Source: JADJQU01 sp035490315
GTDB taxonomy: Bacteria > Planctomycetota > UBA1135 > GCA-002686595
Reading direction: 5' to 3'
Assembly: GCA_035490315.1 (NCBI GenBank)
Contig: DATHET010000167.1
Location: 1-7,894, forward strand
Length of the DNA stretch: 7,894 nucleotides
The position numbers and the translations under genes were made by a program. A model generated the notes under the pieces. The model ran no database searches. It was not told where the DNA came from and was given only the letters and a program-made list of their open reading frames with translations. Shown here one piece after another: positions 1 to 5,279 of the stretch. Positions within the stretch are counted from its first letter, which is position 1. Every line of letters begins with the position of its first letter.

Positions 1-263
1 GCGCGCCCTTCTACGACGGACTCTTGTGCATCGCTTCCGGCGGCATCGGCGTCTTCCGCCATCCGCCGCAGATTTCCAGCGCGGGCGGAACCGTGACGCT
101 CGGGCCGGGAATCGGCACGTATTCGTGCACGCACTTCGCCGGACAGGCCTGCATCCAGCCGGGATCGCGCTGGAATTTCCAGGTCTGGTTCCGCGACACC
201 GCCGGCCCCTGCTCGAGCGGCGCGAACTTGAGCAACGGCCTGGGCGTGACGTTCCGGCCTTAG
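1..263 (+). CDS. C-terminal end of a secreted protein, planctomycete-type C-terminal domain (5' truncated)
   Basis: Only the last 86 or so residues are present. The frame is open from the left edge (first complete codon at position 3) to a TAG at 261-263, so the gene starts outside the window; the TTG at 24 is internal and not a credible start. Visible in the residues are a short 'FYDGLLCIA' segment, a Gly/Thr-rich beta-like stretch, then 'WNFQVWFRD' and a closing 'NLSNGLGVTF' motif. From memory, this ending recurs in large secreted or surface proteins of Planctomycetota, where it closes a beta-sandwich-like C-terminal module after variable N-terminal domains. The molecular function of the whole protein cannot be told from the fragment. 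It has three cysteines, which fits an exported protein. It converges with the protease gene at 354-1409 and is separated from it by a strong hairpin. Confidence 0.75.
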   Translation, partial: APFYDGLLCIASGGIGVFRHPPQISSAGGTVTLGPGIGTYSCTHFAGQACIQPGSRWNFQVWFRDTAGPCSSGANLSNGLGVTFRP

Positions 264-282
264 CCGAGAGCCGCTCGCAGTC

Positions 283-311
283 TCCTCACGCCGCTTTTCG
301 CGGCGTGAGGA
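283..311. terminator. Perfect hairpin between convergent genes, likely bidirectional terminator
   Basis: A 12-bp perfect inverted repeat (283-294 with 300-311) encloses a 5-nt loop, TTTTC. It starts 20 nt after the stop of the upstream plus-strand gene and lies 43 nt beyond the stop of the minus-strand protease. The position between convergent genes and the strength of the stem fit a transcription terminator for both strands. There is no clear T-run on either side, so it may act as an mRNA 3'-end stabiliser or with Rho rather than as a classic intrinsic terminator. Confidence 0.6.
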
Positions 312-327
312 AAGCCTGTCGACCATC

Positions 328-345
328 GAGCCGTTCGAACGGCTC
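328..345. repeat. 18-bp perfect palindrome just past the protease stop
   Basis: The 18 bases read GAGCCGTTCGAACGGCTC, a perfect palindrome centred on TTCGAA. It begins 8 nt after the stop of the minus-strand protease gene, and ATCGAG/CTCGAT arms (325-330 and 349-354) give an alternative pairing around it. In RNA it would form a short stem and probably belongs to the 3'-end structure of the protease transcript. A protein-binding role is possible but nothing shows it. Confidence 0.4.
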
Positions 346-353
346 GCGCTCGA

Positions 354-1409
354 TCACTGCGCGACGATCTTGTCGGTCAGGATCACGCGCACCGGAATTC
401 CGTCGAGCGAGGACGGAACCCATGCGGGAACGCGACCGTTCGACGATTCGAGGTAGACGACGATCGCTGCCGCGGTCGGCGTGTCCTCCAGGGTTCCGAT
501 GCCGACGCCGAGAACCTCGCGATGCTCGAACAGCTCCTGCTCGTTCTCGACCTTGATCTCCAAGGCGAGCGCCAGCTCTTCCGCGGGCGGCGCTTGGATG
601 GCCGGCCCTTCCGTGGTGAGGCAGGAGTTCCCGACGAAGGTGAAGGTATGTCCGCCCGCCGTGAAGGCCGACACGACTGATTGGATCGGGTTGTAGATCG
701 TCGTCGAGCTGCTGCCGGCGAAGAGCAGGCCCACCGGGTTGGGACTGCCGTCGTTCGAAACCAAGAGCGATCCCGAATCGCCGCCGGCGCTCATCGCGCC
801 CGTGACGATCTGGTTCGTGAACACGACGTTGAACTTCTTGCCCTGATTGCAGCCCTTCTGGTACTGGATCTGCACGCTGGTGTTGATCGAAGTGATGTTG
901 CCGGTCGTGAAGCCGGTGGTGCGCCCGCTCTTCATGACGGGCAGGCCGAGCGACGCAGCCTGGGTTCCGGCGCAGGGCACGCCGATGTCGATGATGGCTC
1001 CCGTGGCGTCCACGGTGGGTCGCGCGGTGGCAAGCGCGGCGTCGACGTTCGCCGCCCCGAGCGGGACGATGTTTCCCGCGAAATCACCAACGATGTTGGC
1101 TCCGCCCGCGGCGCAGTTGTGGTCGATCAGTCCGGGTTGGATCGTGTCTTCGCCGGACGCCGCGCTGCCGGAACGCGCGAGGATGTGGTTGTTGCTCAGG
1201 ATGCACAGCACGCCGTCGCGCCGAACCAGCGAGCCGAGCGTGCCGCCGCAGCAGTACAGATGGCTCGCGTCGTTGGCGCTGCCTCCCGAGGTTCCCATCT
1301 TGACCGGCGGAGTCTGTTGCGTTCGATGTTGCGGGCCGCCGTCGACAGGTGCGGCGCTGAGCGACACGAGAGCGGTGATCGAGGGAATCCAGATCAACAT
1401 GCTTTTCAT
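354..1409 (-). CDS. Secreted trypsin-like (chymotrypsin-fold) serine protease with extra C-terminal domain
   Basis: The 351-residue product has a signal peptide (K2 followed by a hydrophobic stretch to about A20) and should act outside the cytoplasm. The chymotrypsin-fold triad can be read in order: His75 in 'LSNNHILA', Asp123 in 'NVDAALA' and Ser212 in 'AGGDSGSLL', with the oxyanion-type GDSG and a following 'PVGLLFAG' strand. Sequence style is closest to NAL1-like or bacterial trypsin-like peptidases rather than HtrA, and there is no PDZ domain. Residues about 278-351 form a separate domain with 'VLGVGIGTLED', 'AAIVVYLES' and 'LDGIPVRVILTD', a module that I recall accompanying such peptidases; its role is unknown to me. 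Cys53/54, 69, 99, 146, 187 and 263 suggest disulfides. The ATG at 1409 is preferred because it gives the signal peptide and has GAGG 7 nt upstream; the ATG at 1400 is an alternative. It is transcribed divergently from the CxxCH protein gene. Substrate is unknown. Confidence 0.85.
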   Translation of the reverse strand: MKSMLIWIPSITALVSLSAAPVDGGPQHRTQQTPPVKMGTSGGSANDASHLYCCGGTLGSLVRRDGVLCILSNNHILARSGSAASGEDTIQPGLIDHNCAAGGANIVGDFAGNIVPLGAANVDAALATARPTVDATGAIIDIGVPCAGTQAASLGLPVMKSGRTTGFTTGNITSINTSVQIQYQKGCNQGKKFNVVFTNQIVTGAMSAGGDSGSLLVSNDGSPNPVGLLFAGSSSTTIYNPIQSVVSAFTAGGHTFTFVGNSCLTTEGPAIQAPPAEELALALEIKVENEQELFEHREVLGVGIGTLEDTPTAAAIVVYLESSNGRVPAWVPSSLDGIPVRVILTDKIVAQ

Positions 1410-1446
1410 GGGAGGACCTCGGGGCGAGAGCGGAAAGAGGGACGAA

Positions 1447-1462
1447 GCCGCAGCGCTGCGGC
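1447..1462. promoter_or_regulatory. 16-bp perfect palindrome in the divergent intergenic region
   Basis: GCCGCAGCGCTGCGGC is a perfect palindrome (8-bp half-sites, no spacer). It lies 37 nt upstream of the protease ATG and 74 nt upstream of the CxxCH protein start, in the 127-bp spacer between the divergent genes. It could be a dimeric-regulator operator serving one or both genes, or a hairpin in the protease 5' leader. A weak -10-like TAGGCT on the minus strand (1478-1473) would put it downstream of the protease start site. GC-rich palindromes arise by chance in such DNA. Confidence 0.35.
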
Positions 1463-1536
1463 ACCGCGGATCAGCCTAACCTCGGGAACTGGCCAGCGGG
1501 GTTCCCTGGAAGTGCCGCTGGGTGTAGAAACGGACC

Positions 1537-2385
1537 ATGTCCCGCGCATGGCTCGCTCCGCTGCTGGTCCTCGGCGGCTTCCTCGCCGCGTTCCAGTCGC
1601 CCGCGCAGCAGGAAGAGCCGATGAGCGCGCGCGCGGCGAGCGAGCTGTTCCTCGAGCGCTGTGTCGCCTGCCACGTGGCGCCAGATCTCGCCTACGCGAC
1701 CGATCGGGCCTGGGTCGAGCAGGTGCGCGAGACGGCCTGAACGAGCACACCACCAGCGGCCCGTGCGGCCCTGATCGAGTTCTTCCGCGGTCCTGTCCTC
1801 GCGAGACCCGAGATCGCCGCCGATGCCGGAAGCTCGGGCGCCGCGATCACCGCGAGCTTCGACGAGGGCTCGCTCCTCTTGCGCGATTCCAAGGCGCGCC
1901 TGTTCCGCCTGGCCTGGGAGCAACGCGGCGAAGAGAGCCGAAGCACGACCAAGGCGCGCACCCTCGCCGCCGGTGAATACACACTGGTTGGATTCCGCAT
2001 CGTCGATCGCTCGCGCGCTGGCGAGGTCTGGCACATCTCCGGCAGCGGGACGAAGCTGCGCACGATCCAGGTGCCCGCGACCGGCGCCCTGCGGCTCGAA
2101 GTCGCCGCGGGATTGAGCGTCAAGCAACGCTTCGACGGCTCGAGCGCCGGCATGGAGATCCGCGGCGCCGACCAGAGCGGAGTCTCGATCTACAAAAACG
2201 GCGCGCGCATCAGGGTCCGCTACCGGGTGCTCGGCGCGAAGGGCGAGGTGCTGGCGAGCGGCAAGATGAACTACGGCTGAGGCGGAGGCGGATGGGCTTC
2301 GGTGAAGCCCGTTTCAGCGCCGGACGCGAGCTTCGAGCTCGTGTACGAGAAGCCGCCCTTCGCGATCGAGCAGGGCAAGCTCTGA
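1537..2385 (+). CDS. Exported CxxCH (haem c-like) protein with two in-frame TGA codons, candidate double selenoprotein
   Basis: This is read as one frame of 282 residues with TGA at codon 68 (1738-1740) and codon 248 (2278-2280), ending at TGA 2383-2385. Residues 1 to about 22 form a signal peptide. Residues 30-86 look like a small cytochrome c-type segment with one haem-binding motif, Cys42-Val-Ala-Cys45-His46, then 'ATDRAWVEQVRETA', the TGA, and 'PPAARAALIEFFRG'. Residues from about 105 to the end look like an all-beta domain, with 'GVSIYKNGARIRVRYRVLG' running into 'SGKMNYG', the second TGA, then 'GGGGWASVKP' and 'SFELVYEKPPFAIEQGKL'. Both continuations are open in the same frame and keep high third-position G/C (37 of 46 codons for 1741-1878; 29 of 34 for 2281-2382), and neither has a good new start. 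Each TGA is followed after 13 nt by a SECIS-like hairpin, so selenocysteine is the preferred reading. The ATG at 1537 is chosen because it supplies the signal peptide; no clear Shine-Dalgarno is seen. I do not recognise the family. Alternatives are a 67-residue product, an end at 2280, or a doubly broken gene. Confidence 0.65.
1738..1740 (+). other. In-frame TGA, candidate selenocysteine codon 68
   Basis: The TGA lies between 'RETA' and 'TSTPP' of the CxxCH protein, 22 residues after His46 of the haem motif. The frame stays open and coding-like on both sides, so no frameshift is needed. In the next 46 in-frame codons there is no ATG or GTG, and the first TTG (1879) falls inside a probable beta strand. 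TGA differs by one base from the Cys codons TGC and TGT, which fits Sec/Cys exchange, but also from CGA (Arg) and TGG (Trp), so a nonsense mutation is not excluded. Confidence 0.6.
1754..1773 (+). promoter_or_regulatory. SECIS-like stem-loop downstream of the first in-frame TGA
   Basis: CAG (1754-1756) pairs with CTG (1771-1773), C1757 is bulged, GGCC (1758-1761) pairs with GGCC (1767-1770), and the 5-nt apical loop is CGTGC. The stem begins 13 nt after the TGA and the loop 21 nt after it. Known bacterial SECIS elements sit inside the coding sequence just after UGA, have an apical loop roughly 16-37 nt away with a G in its first two positions, and often carry a single bulged base in the stem, all of which match. 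The folding was done by eye; GC-rich DNA forms short stems readily. Confidence 0.5.
2278..2280 (+). other. In-frame TGA, candidate selenocysteine codon 248 (or true stop)
   Basis: This TGA follows 'SGKMNYG' and is followed by 'GGGGWASVKP', a small-residue context of the kind in which a redox Cys or Sec is often found. The same frame then stays open for 34 codons with 29 ending in G or C, and stops at 2383-2385, only 31 nt before the next gene. If translation ends here instead, the spacer to the TlpA-like gene would be 136 nt and the hairpin that follows would be read as a terminator. Confidence 0.55.
2294..2310 (+). promoter_or_regulatory. SECIS-like stem-loop downstream of the second in-frame TGA (alternatively a terminator)
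   Basis: GGGCTTC (2294-2300) pairs perfectly with GAAGCCC (2304-2310) around a GGT loop; wobble and A-U pairs can extend the stem outward to 2290 and 2314. The perfect stem begins 13 nt after the TGA, the same spacing as at the first TGA, and the loop begins 20 nt after it. A GGU apical loop is also the key feature of the Escherichia coli fdhF SECIS. The hairpin is followed by GTTTC, so a weak intrinsic terminator is the competing reading. Coding-like sequence running through and beyond it favours SECIS. Confidence 0.5.
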
Positions 2386-2416
2386 GGCAGGACCTGGATT
2401 TCGCTAGGCTTTCGCC

Positions 2417-3688
2417 ATGTGGATTCCTTCGCTCGCGCTGTGCCTCCTTCCGCTGCTCCAGAATGCGGCGTCCGCTCCGAAAATGCCCTTCCCGGTGCCC
2501 TGCACCATCGACGCCTGGCTCGAGAGCCCCGGTGGCCGCATCGAGTTCAAGCTCGACGTGCGCGCGCCGCGCCGCAAGGGCGGCACGCCGAATTTCGCGC
2601 TGCTCAGCGGCGCGCGCCGCGAGGACCTGGTCTGGATCGAGCGCTGGGAAAAGATGCCGACCTCGATCCTGCTGCACATCGACAGCTACGACAGCCACCT
2701 CGAATTCCCCGACATGCAGGCGGTCATGCCGCTGAAGGGCACCTGGCGGAAACTGATCGGGCCCGATCAGTGGTTGGAGATGCCGCTGCGCGGGAACATC
2801 ATGGCCGCGACGCCGGCGGCCCCGGCTGCGGCGGCGACTCCGCCCTCGGCCCCGATCGATGGCCGCTGGGCGGTGAAATTCGCGAGTTCGGATATTCCCG
2901 CGGTCGGGGTCTTCGCGCACCCCTCGCCGGACAAGCTTTCGGGAACGTTCCTGACCACCCTCGGTGACTATCGCTATCTCGCGGGCGGATACGACTACAC
3001 GAACAAGCGCTGGCAGCTCTCGTGCTTCGACGGAGCTCACGCCTTCCTGTTCAGCGCGAAATTGCAGGACGACGGCACGCTCAGCGGCGAGTTCTGGTCG
3101 GGCGACAAGCCGTCCGAGACCTGGACCGCGAAACGCGACCCGCAGGCGGCGCTTCCGGATGCTTTTGGCTTGACCAAGGAGAAGCCCGGCGTCGACCTGT
3201 CGAAGCTCCTCTACACGGCGGCGGATGGATCGAAGGTCTCGCTGGCCGACCCGAAATTCGCCGGGAAACCGCGCATCATCCAGCTCTTCGGAAGCTGGTG
3301 TCCCAACTGCAACGACGAGGCCGAGTACTTGAAAGTCCTCGACCACAAGTACCGCAACGCGGGCCTTCAGGTCATCGGCCTGGGCTTCGAGCTCACCGGC
3401 GACGAGCAGCGCGATCTGGCGCAGATCGCGCTCTTCGCCAAGCGGCACTCGCTGACCTATCCGCTGCTGCTCGCGGGCAAGTCCGACAAGGCCGATGCAT
3501 CGCGGGCGTTCCCGCTGCTCGACGCGGTGCGCGCCTTCCCGACCACGATCTTCATGCGCGCCGACGGTTCGGTGCTCGCCGTGCACCAGGGTTACAGCGG
3601 GCCGGCGACGATCGACGCGCACCAGAAGCTGCGCGAGGATTTCGAGCGTCGGATCCAGGAGCTGATCGCGGTCCAGAAGACCCGCTGA
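2417..3688 (+). CDS. Exported TlpA/ResA-like thioredoxin-fold protein
   Basis: The 423-residue product starts with a signal peptide (to about A20), so it should work in the periplasm-like compartment. Residues about 25-240 hold an N-terminal extension rich in beta strands, with an Ala/Pro linker at 129-147 and a 'GTFLTTLGDYRYL...GG' segment typical of extensions on planctomycete TlpA-like proteins. The thioredoxin domain spans about 255-415: active site Trp294-Cys295-Pro-Asn-Cys298 and the cis-proline segment 'FPTTIF' (Pro375), with the TlpA-type inserted helical region between. Such proteins reduce or exchange disulfides in exported partners, including apocytochrome c CxxCH motifs. The start at 2417 gives the signal peptide. 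Spacing is 31 nt from the preceding gene if its second TGA is read through, and 8 nt to the next gene, so an operon is likely. A role in keeping the neighbouring CxxCH/Sec protein reduced is an inference. Whether it is a reductase or isomerase cannot be told. Confidence 0.85.
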   Translation: MWIPSLALCLLPLLQNAASAPKMPFPVPCTIDAWLESPGGRIEFKLDVRAPRRKGGTPNFALLSGARREDLVWIERWEKMPTSILLHIDSYDSHLEFPDMQAVMPLKGTWRKLIGPDQWLEMPLRGNIMAATPAAPAAAATPPSAPIDGRWAVKFASSDIPAVGVFAHPSPDKLSGTFLTTLGDYRYLAGGYDYTNKRWQLSCFDGAHAFLFSAKLQDDGTLSGEFWSGDKPSETWTAKRDPQAALPDAFGLTKEKPGVDLSKLLYTAADGSKVSLADPKFAGKPRIIQLFGSWCPNCNDEAEYLKVLDHKYRNAGLQVIGLGFELTGDEQRDLAQIALFAKRHSLTYPLLLAGKSDKADASRAFPLLDAVRAFPTTIFMRADGSVLAVHQGYSGPATIDAHQKLREDFERRIQELIAVQKTR

Positions 3689-3696
3689 GCGTCGCG

Positions 3697-5256
3697 ATGC
3701 AAGCCGCGCAAGCCGTCACGGCGCGCGAGGATCCGCGAGCGCGTTGGATCTGCGCTGGTTTCGCGCTGGTGCAGCTCCTCGTGCACTTCGCGGTCAACGC
3801 ATCCGGAGGCTACGGCTACTTCCGCGACGAGTTCTATTACCTGGCCTGCAGCCGCCATCTCGCCGCGGGCTACGTCGATCTGCCCCCGCTGTCGGCATTC
3901 CTGCTGGCGATCCAGACCGAGCTGTTCGGCGATAGCGTCTTTGCTCTGCGACTCTTTCCGGCACTGGCGGGCGCGGCGGTGGTCTGGATGTGCGGAGCGC
4001 TCGCGCTGCGACTCGGCGCGGGTCGAGCCGGAGCGGCCCTGGCCTGTCTGGGCTGTCTGTGCTCGCCGGTGATCCTGTCGTTCACGGGTTTCTACTCGAT
4101 GAACGCGTTCGATCTGCTGTTCTGGACGATTGCCGCGCATCTGTTCGTCAGCGTCCTGGAGGATCCGCGGCCGCGAATCTGGAGCGCGCTCGGCGCCGTG
4201 TGCGGTCTGGGGATGTTGAACAAGATCGACGCAGGCTGGCTGATCGGCGGAATCTTCGTCGGTCTGCTCGCGACGCCGCGGCGGAGCTTGTTGAAGGCGC
4301 CGTGGCCGTGGATCGCGGCGGTGCTCGCTGCCTTGATCTTCGCGCCCTTCGTGGTGTGGAACGCTCAGCATGATTGGGCTCACCTCGAGTTCATTCGCAA
4401 CGCGAGCTCGGAAAAGTACGCGGGACTCTCGGCGTTGAGCTTCCTGAAAGGCCAGATCCCCGCGCAGCATCCGCTCAACTTGCCCCTGTGGATTGCAGGG
4501 CTGTGCTATCTGCTCTTCTCGAGGAAAGCCGAGCCGTACCGCGCCCTGGCCTGGATCTGGCTCACCTCGGCGACGGTGCTCGTGTTGCATGGGCACAGCA
4601 AGGCCGAGTACTTGACCGCTGCCTATCCGGTCCTGTTCGCGGCGGGCGGAGCGGCTTCCGACATGGCCGCGGCCCGCTGGTTCTCGCGCGGCGTGAAGCC
4701 GGTCTTCGCGGCGCTGCTGCTGGTCACGACGATCCTGATCCTTCCGTTCGCGCTTCCCGTGCTGCCGGTCGAGCGCTACATCGCCTACGCCGAGCGCTTC
4801 GGTCTCCAACCGGAATCCGCCGAGGGCAAGCAACTCTCGAAGCTGCCGCAGTTCTACGCCGACATGTTCGGCTGGCAGGAAAAAGTGGAGACCGTGGCGC
4901 GAGCCTTCGCTCAGCTGACGCCCAAGGAGCGCGCCGACTGCGCGATCTTCGCCTCCAACTACGGCCGCTGCGGCGCGATCGATCTCCTCGGCAAGGTCTA
5001 CGGACTGCCGGATTCCATCGGCAGCCACAACAACGATTGGATCTGGGGACCGCGCGAGTGCACGGGCCGACTCATCCTGGTCCTCGCCGACGATCTCGGC
5101 GGGCGCGAAGCATTGTTCGAGAGCACCGAGGTCGTGGGCCAGGTGCCCCACAGCGAATACTGCATGCCCTACGAGAACGATCTCAAAGTCTTCCTGTGCC
5201 GCGGACTGAAGCAACCGCTCGCACAGCTATGGCCGCAGTTGCGCCACTACGATTGA
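3697..5256 (+). CDS. Membrane glycosyltransferase, ArnT/PMT-like (GT39 superfamily)
   Basis: The 519-residue product is a polytopic membrane protein with about ten hydrophobic segments between residues 17 and 355, followed by a soluble C-terminal domain. The first extracytoplasmic loop has the signature of this superfamily: Asp44-Glu45 in 'FRDEFYYLACSRHLAAGYVD' and then 'LPPL', where the acidic pair is the catalytic/metal-binding site. These enzymes transfer a sugar from a polyprenyl-phosphate carrier to protein, lipid A or another lipid at the outer face of the membrane; the acceptor here is unknown. The C-terminal domain has 'FASNYGRCGAIDL', 'GSHNNDWIWGP' and 'YCMPYENDLKVFLCRG', recurrent in bacterial PMT_2-type proteins, and carries five cysteines (415, 425, 455, 489, 501). 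The ATG at 3697 lies 8 nt after the TlpA-like stop, pointing to translational coupling; no strong Shine-Dalgarno is visible. Longer in-frame starts upstream would overlap the TlpA-like gene and lack its sequence character. Confidence 0.85.
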   Translation: MQAAQAVTAREDPRARWICAGFALVQLLVHFAVNASGGYGYFRDEFYYLACSRHLAAGYVDLPPLSAFLLAIQTELFGDSVFALRLFPALAGAAVVWMCGALALRLGAGRAGAALACLGCLCSPVILSFTGFYSMNAFDLLFWTIAAHLFVSVLEDPRPRIWSALGAVCGLGMLNKIDAGWLIGGIFVGLLATPRRSLLKAPWPWIAAVLAALIFAPFVVWNAQHDWAHLEFIRNASSEKYAGLSALSFLKGQIPAQHPLNLPLWIAGLCYLLFSRKAEPYRALAWIWLTSATVLVLHGHSKAEYLTAAYPVLFAAGGAASDMAAARWFSRGVKPVFAALLLVTTILILPFALPVLPVERYIAYAERFGLQPESAEGKQLSKLPQFYADMFGWQEKVETVARAFAQLTPKERADCAIFASNYGRCGAIDLLGKVYGLPDSIGSHNNDWIWGPRECTGRLILVLADDLGGREALFESTEVVGQVPHSEYCMPYENDLKVFLCRGLKQPLAQLWPQLRHYD

Positions 5257-5264
5257 GGAACAGA

Positions 5265-5279
5265 GCCCTCGATCAGGGC
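5265..5279. terminator. Short hairpin between convergent genes
   Basis: GCCCT (5265-5269) and AGGGC (5275-5279) form a 5-bp stem around a CGATC loop, 8 nt after the glycosyltransferase stop and overlapping the last codons of the convergent minus-strand gene. It may end transcription of the plus-strand operon, but the stem is short and there is no T-tract. Confidence 0.3.

Noticed and set aside
282..354. TGA of the protease as another recoded codon, because a hairpin follows it
   Set aside because: The frame after it is low-complexity Ser/Arg without domain character and runs through the strong convergent hairpin; the protein already ends with a complete domain.
1879..2280. A separate short gene starting at TTG 1879
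   Set aside because: The TTG falls inside a probable beta strand, has no ribosome binding site, and coding-like sequence in the same frame continues upstream to the TGA at 1738.
1537..2385. A genome-wide alternative code with TGA as Trp or Gly
   Set aside because: The TlpA-like, glycosyltransferase, protease and gluzincin-like genes all end sensibly at TGA next to a neighbouring gene or hairpin, and TGG is used for Trp throughout.
3022..3696. A long N-terminal extension of the glycosyltransferase beginning at 3022
   Set aside because: The extension overlaps the TlpA-like gene in another frame and reads as Arg-rich nonsense; the membrane protein starts naturally at 3697.
2210..5214. Long open frames on the minus strand opposite the TlpA-like and glycosyltransferase genes (2210-3622 and 3592-5214)
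   Set aside because: They are Arg/Glu/Gln-rich translations without domains, signal peptides or motifs, as expected opposite high-GC coding sequence.
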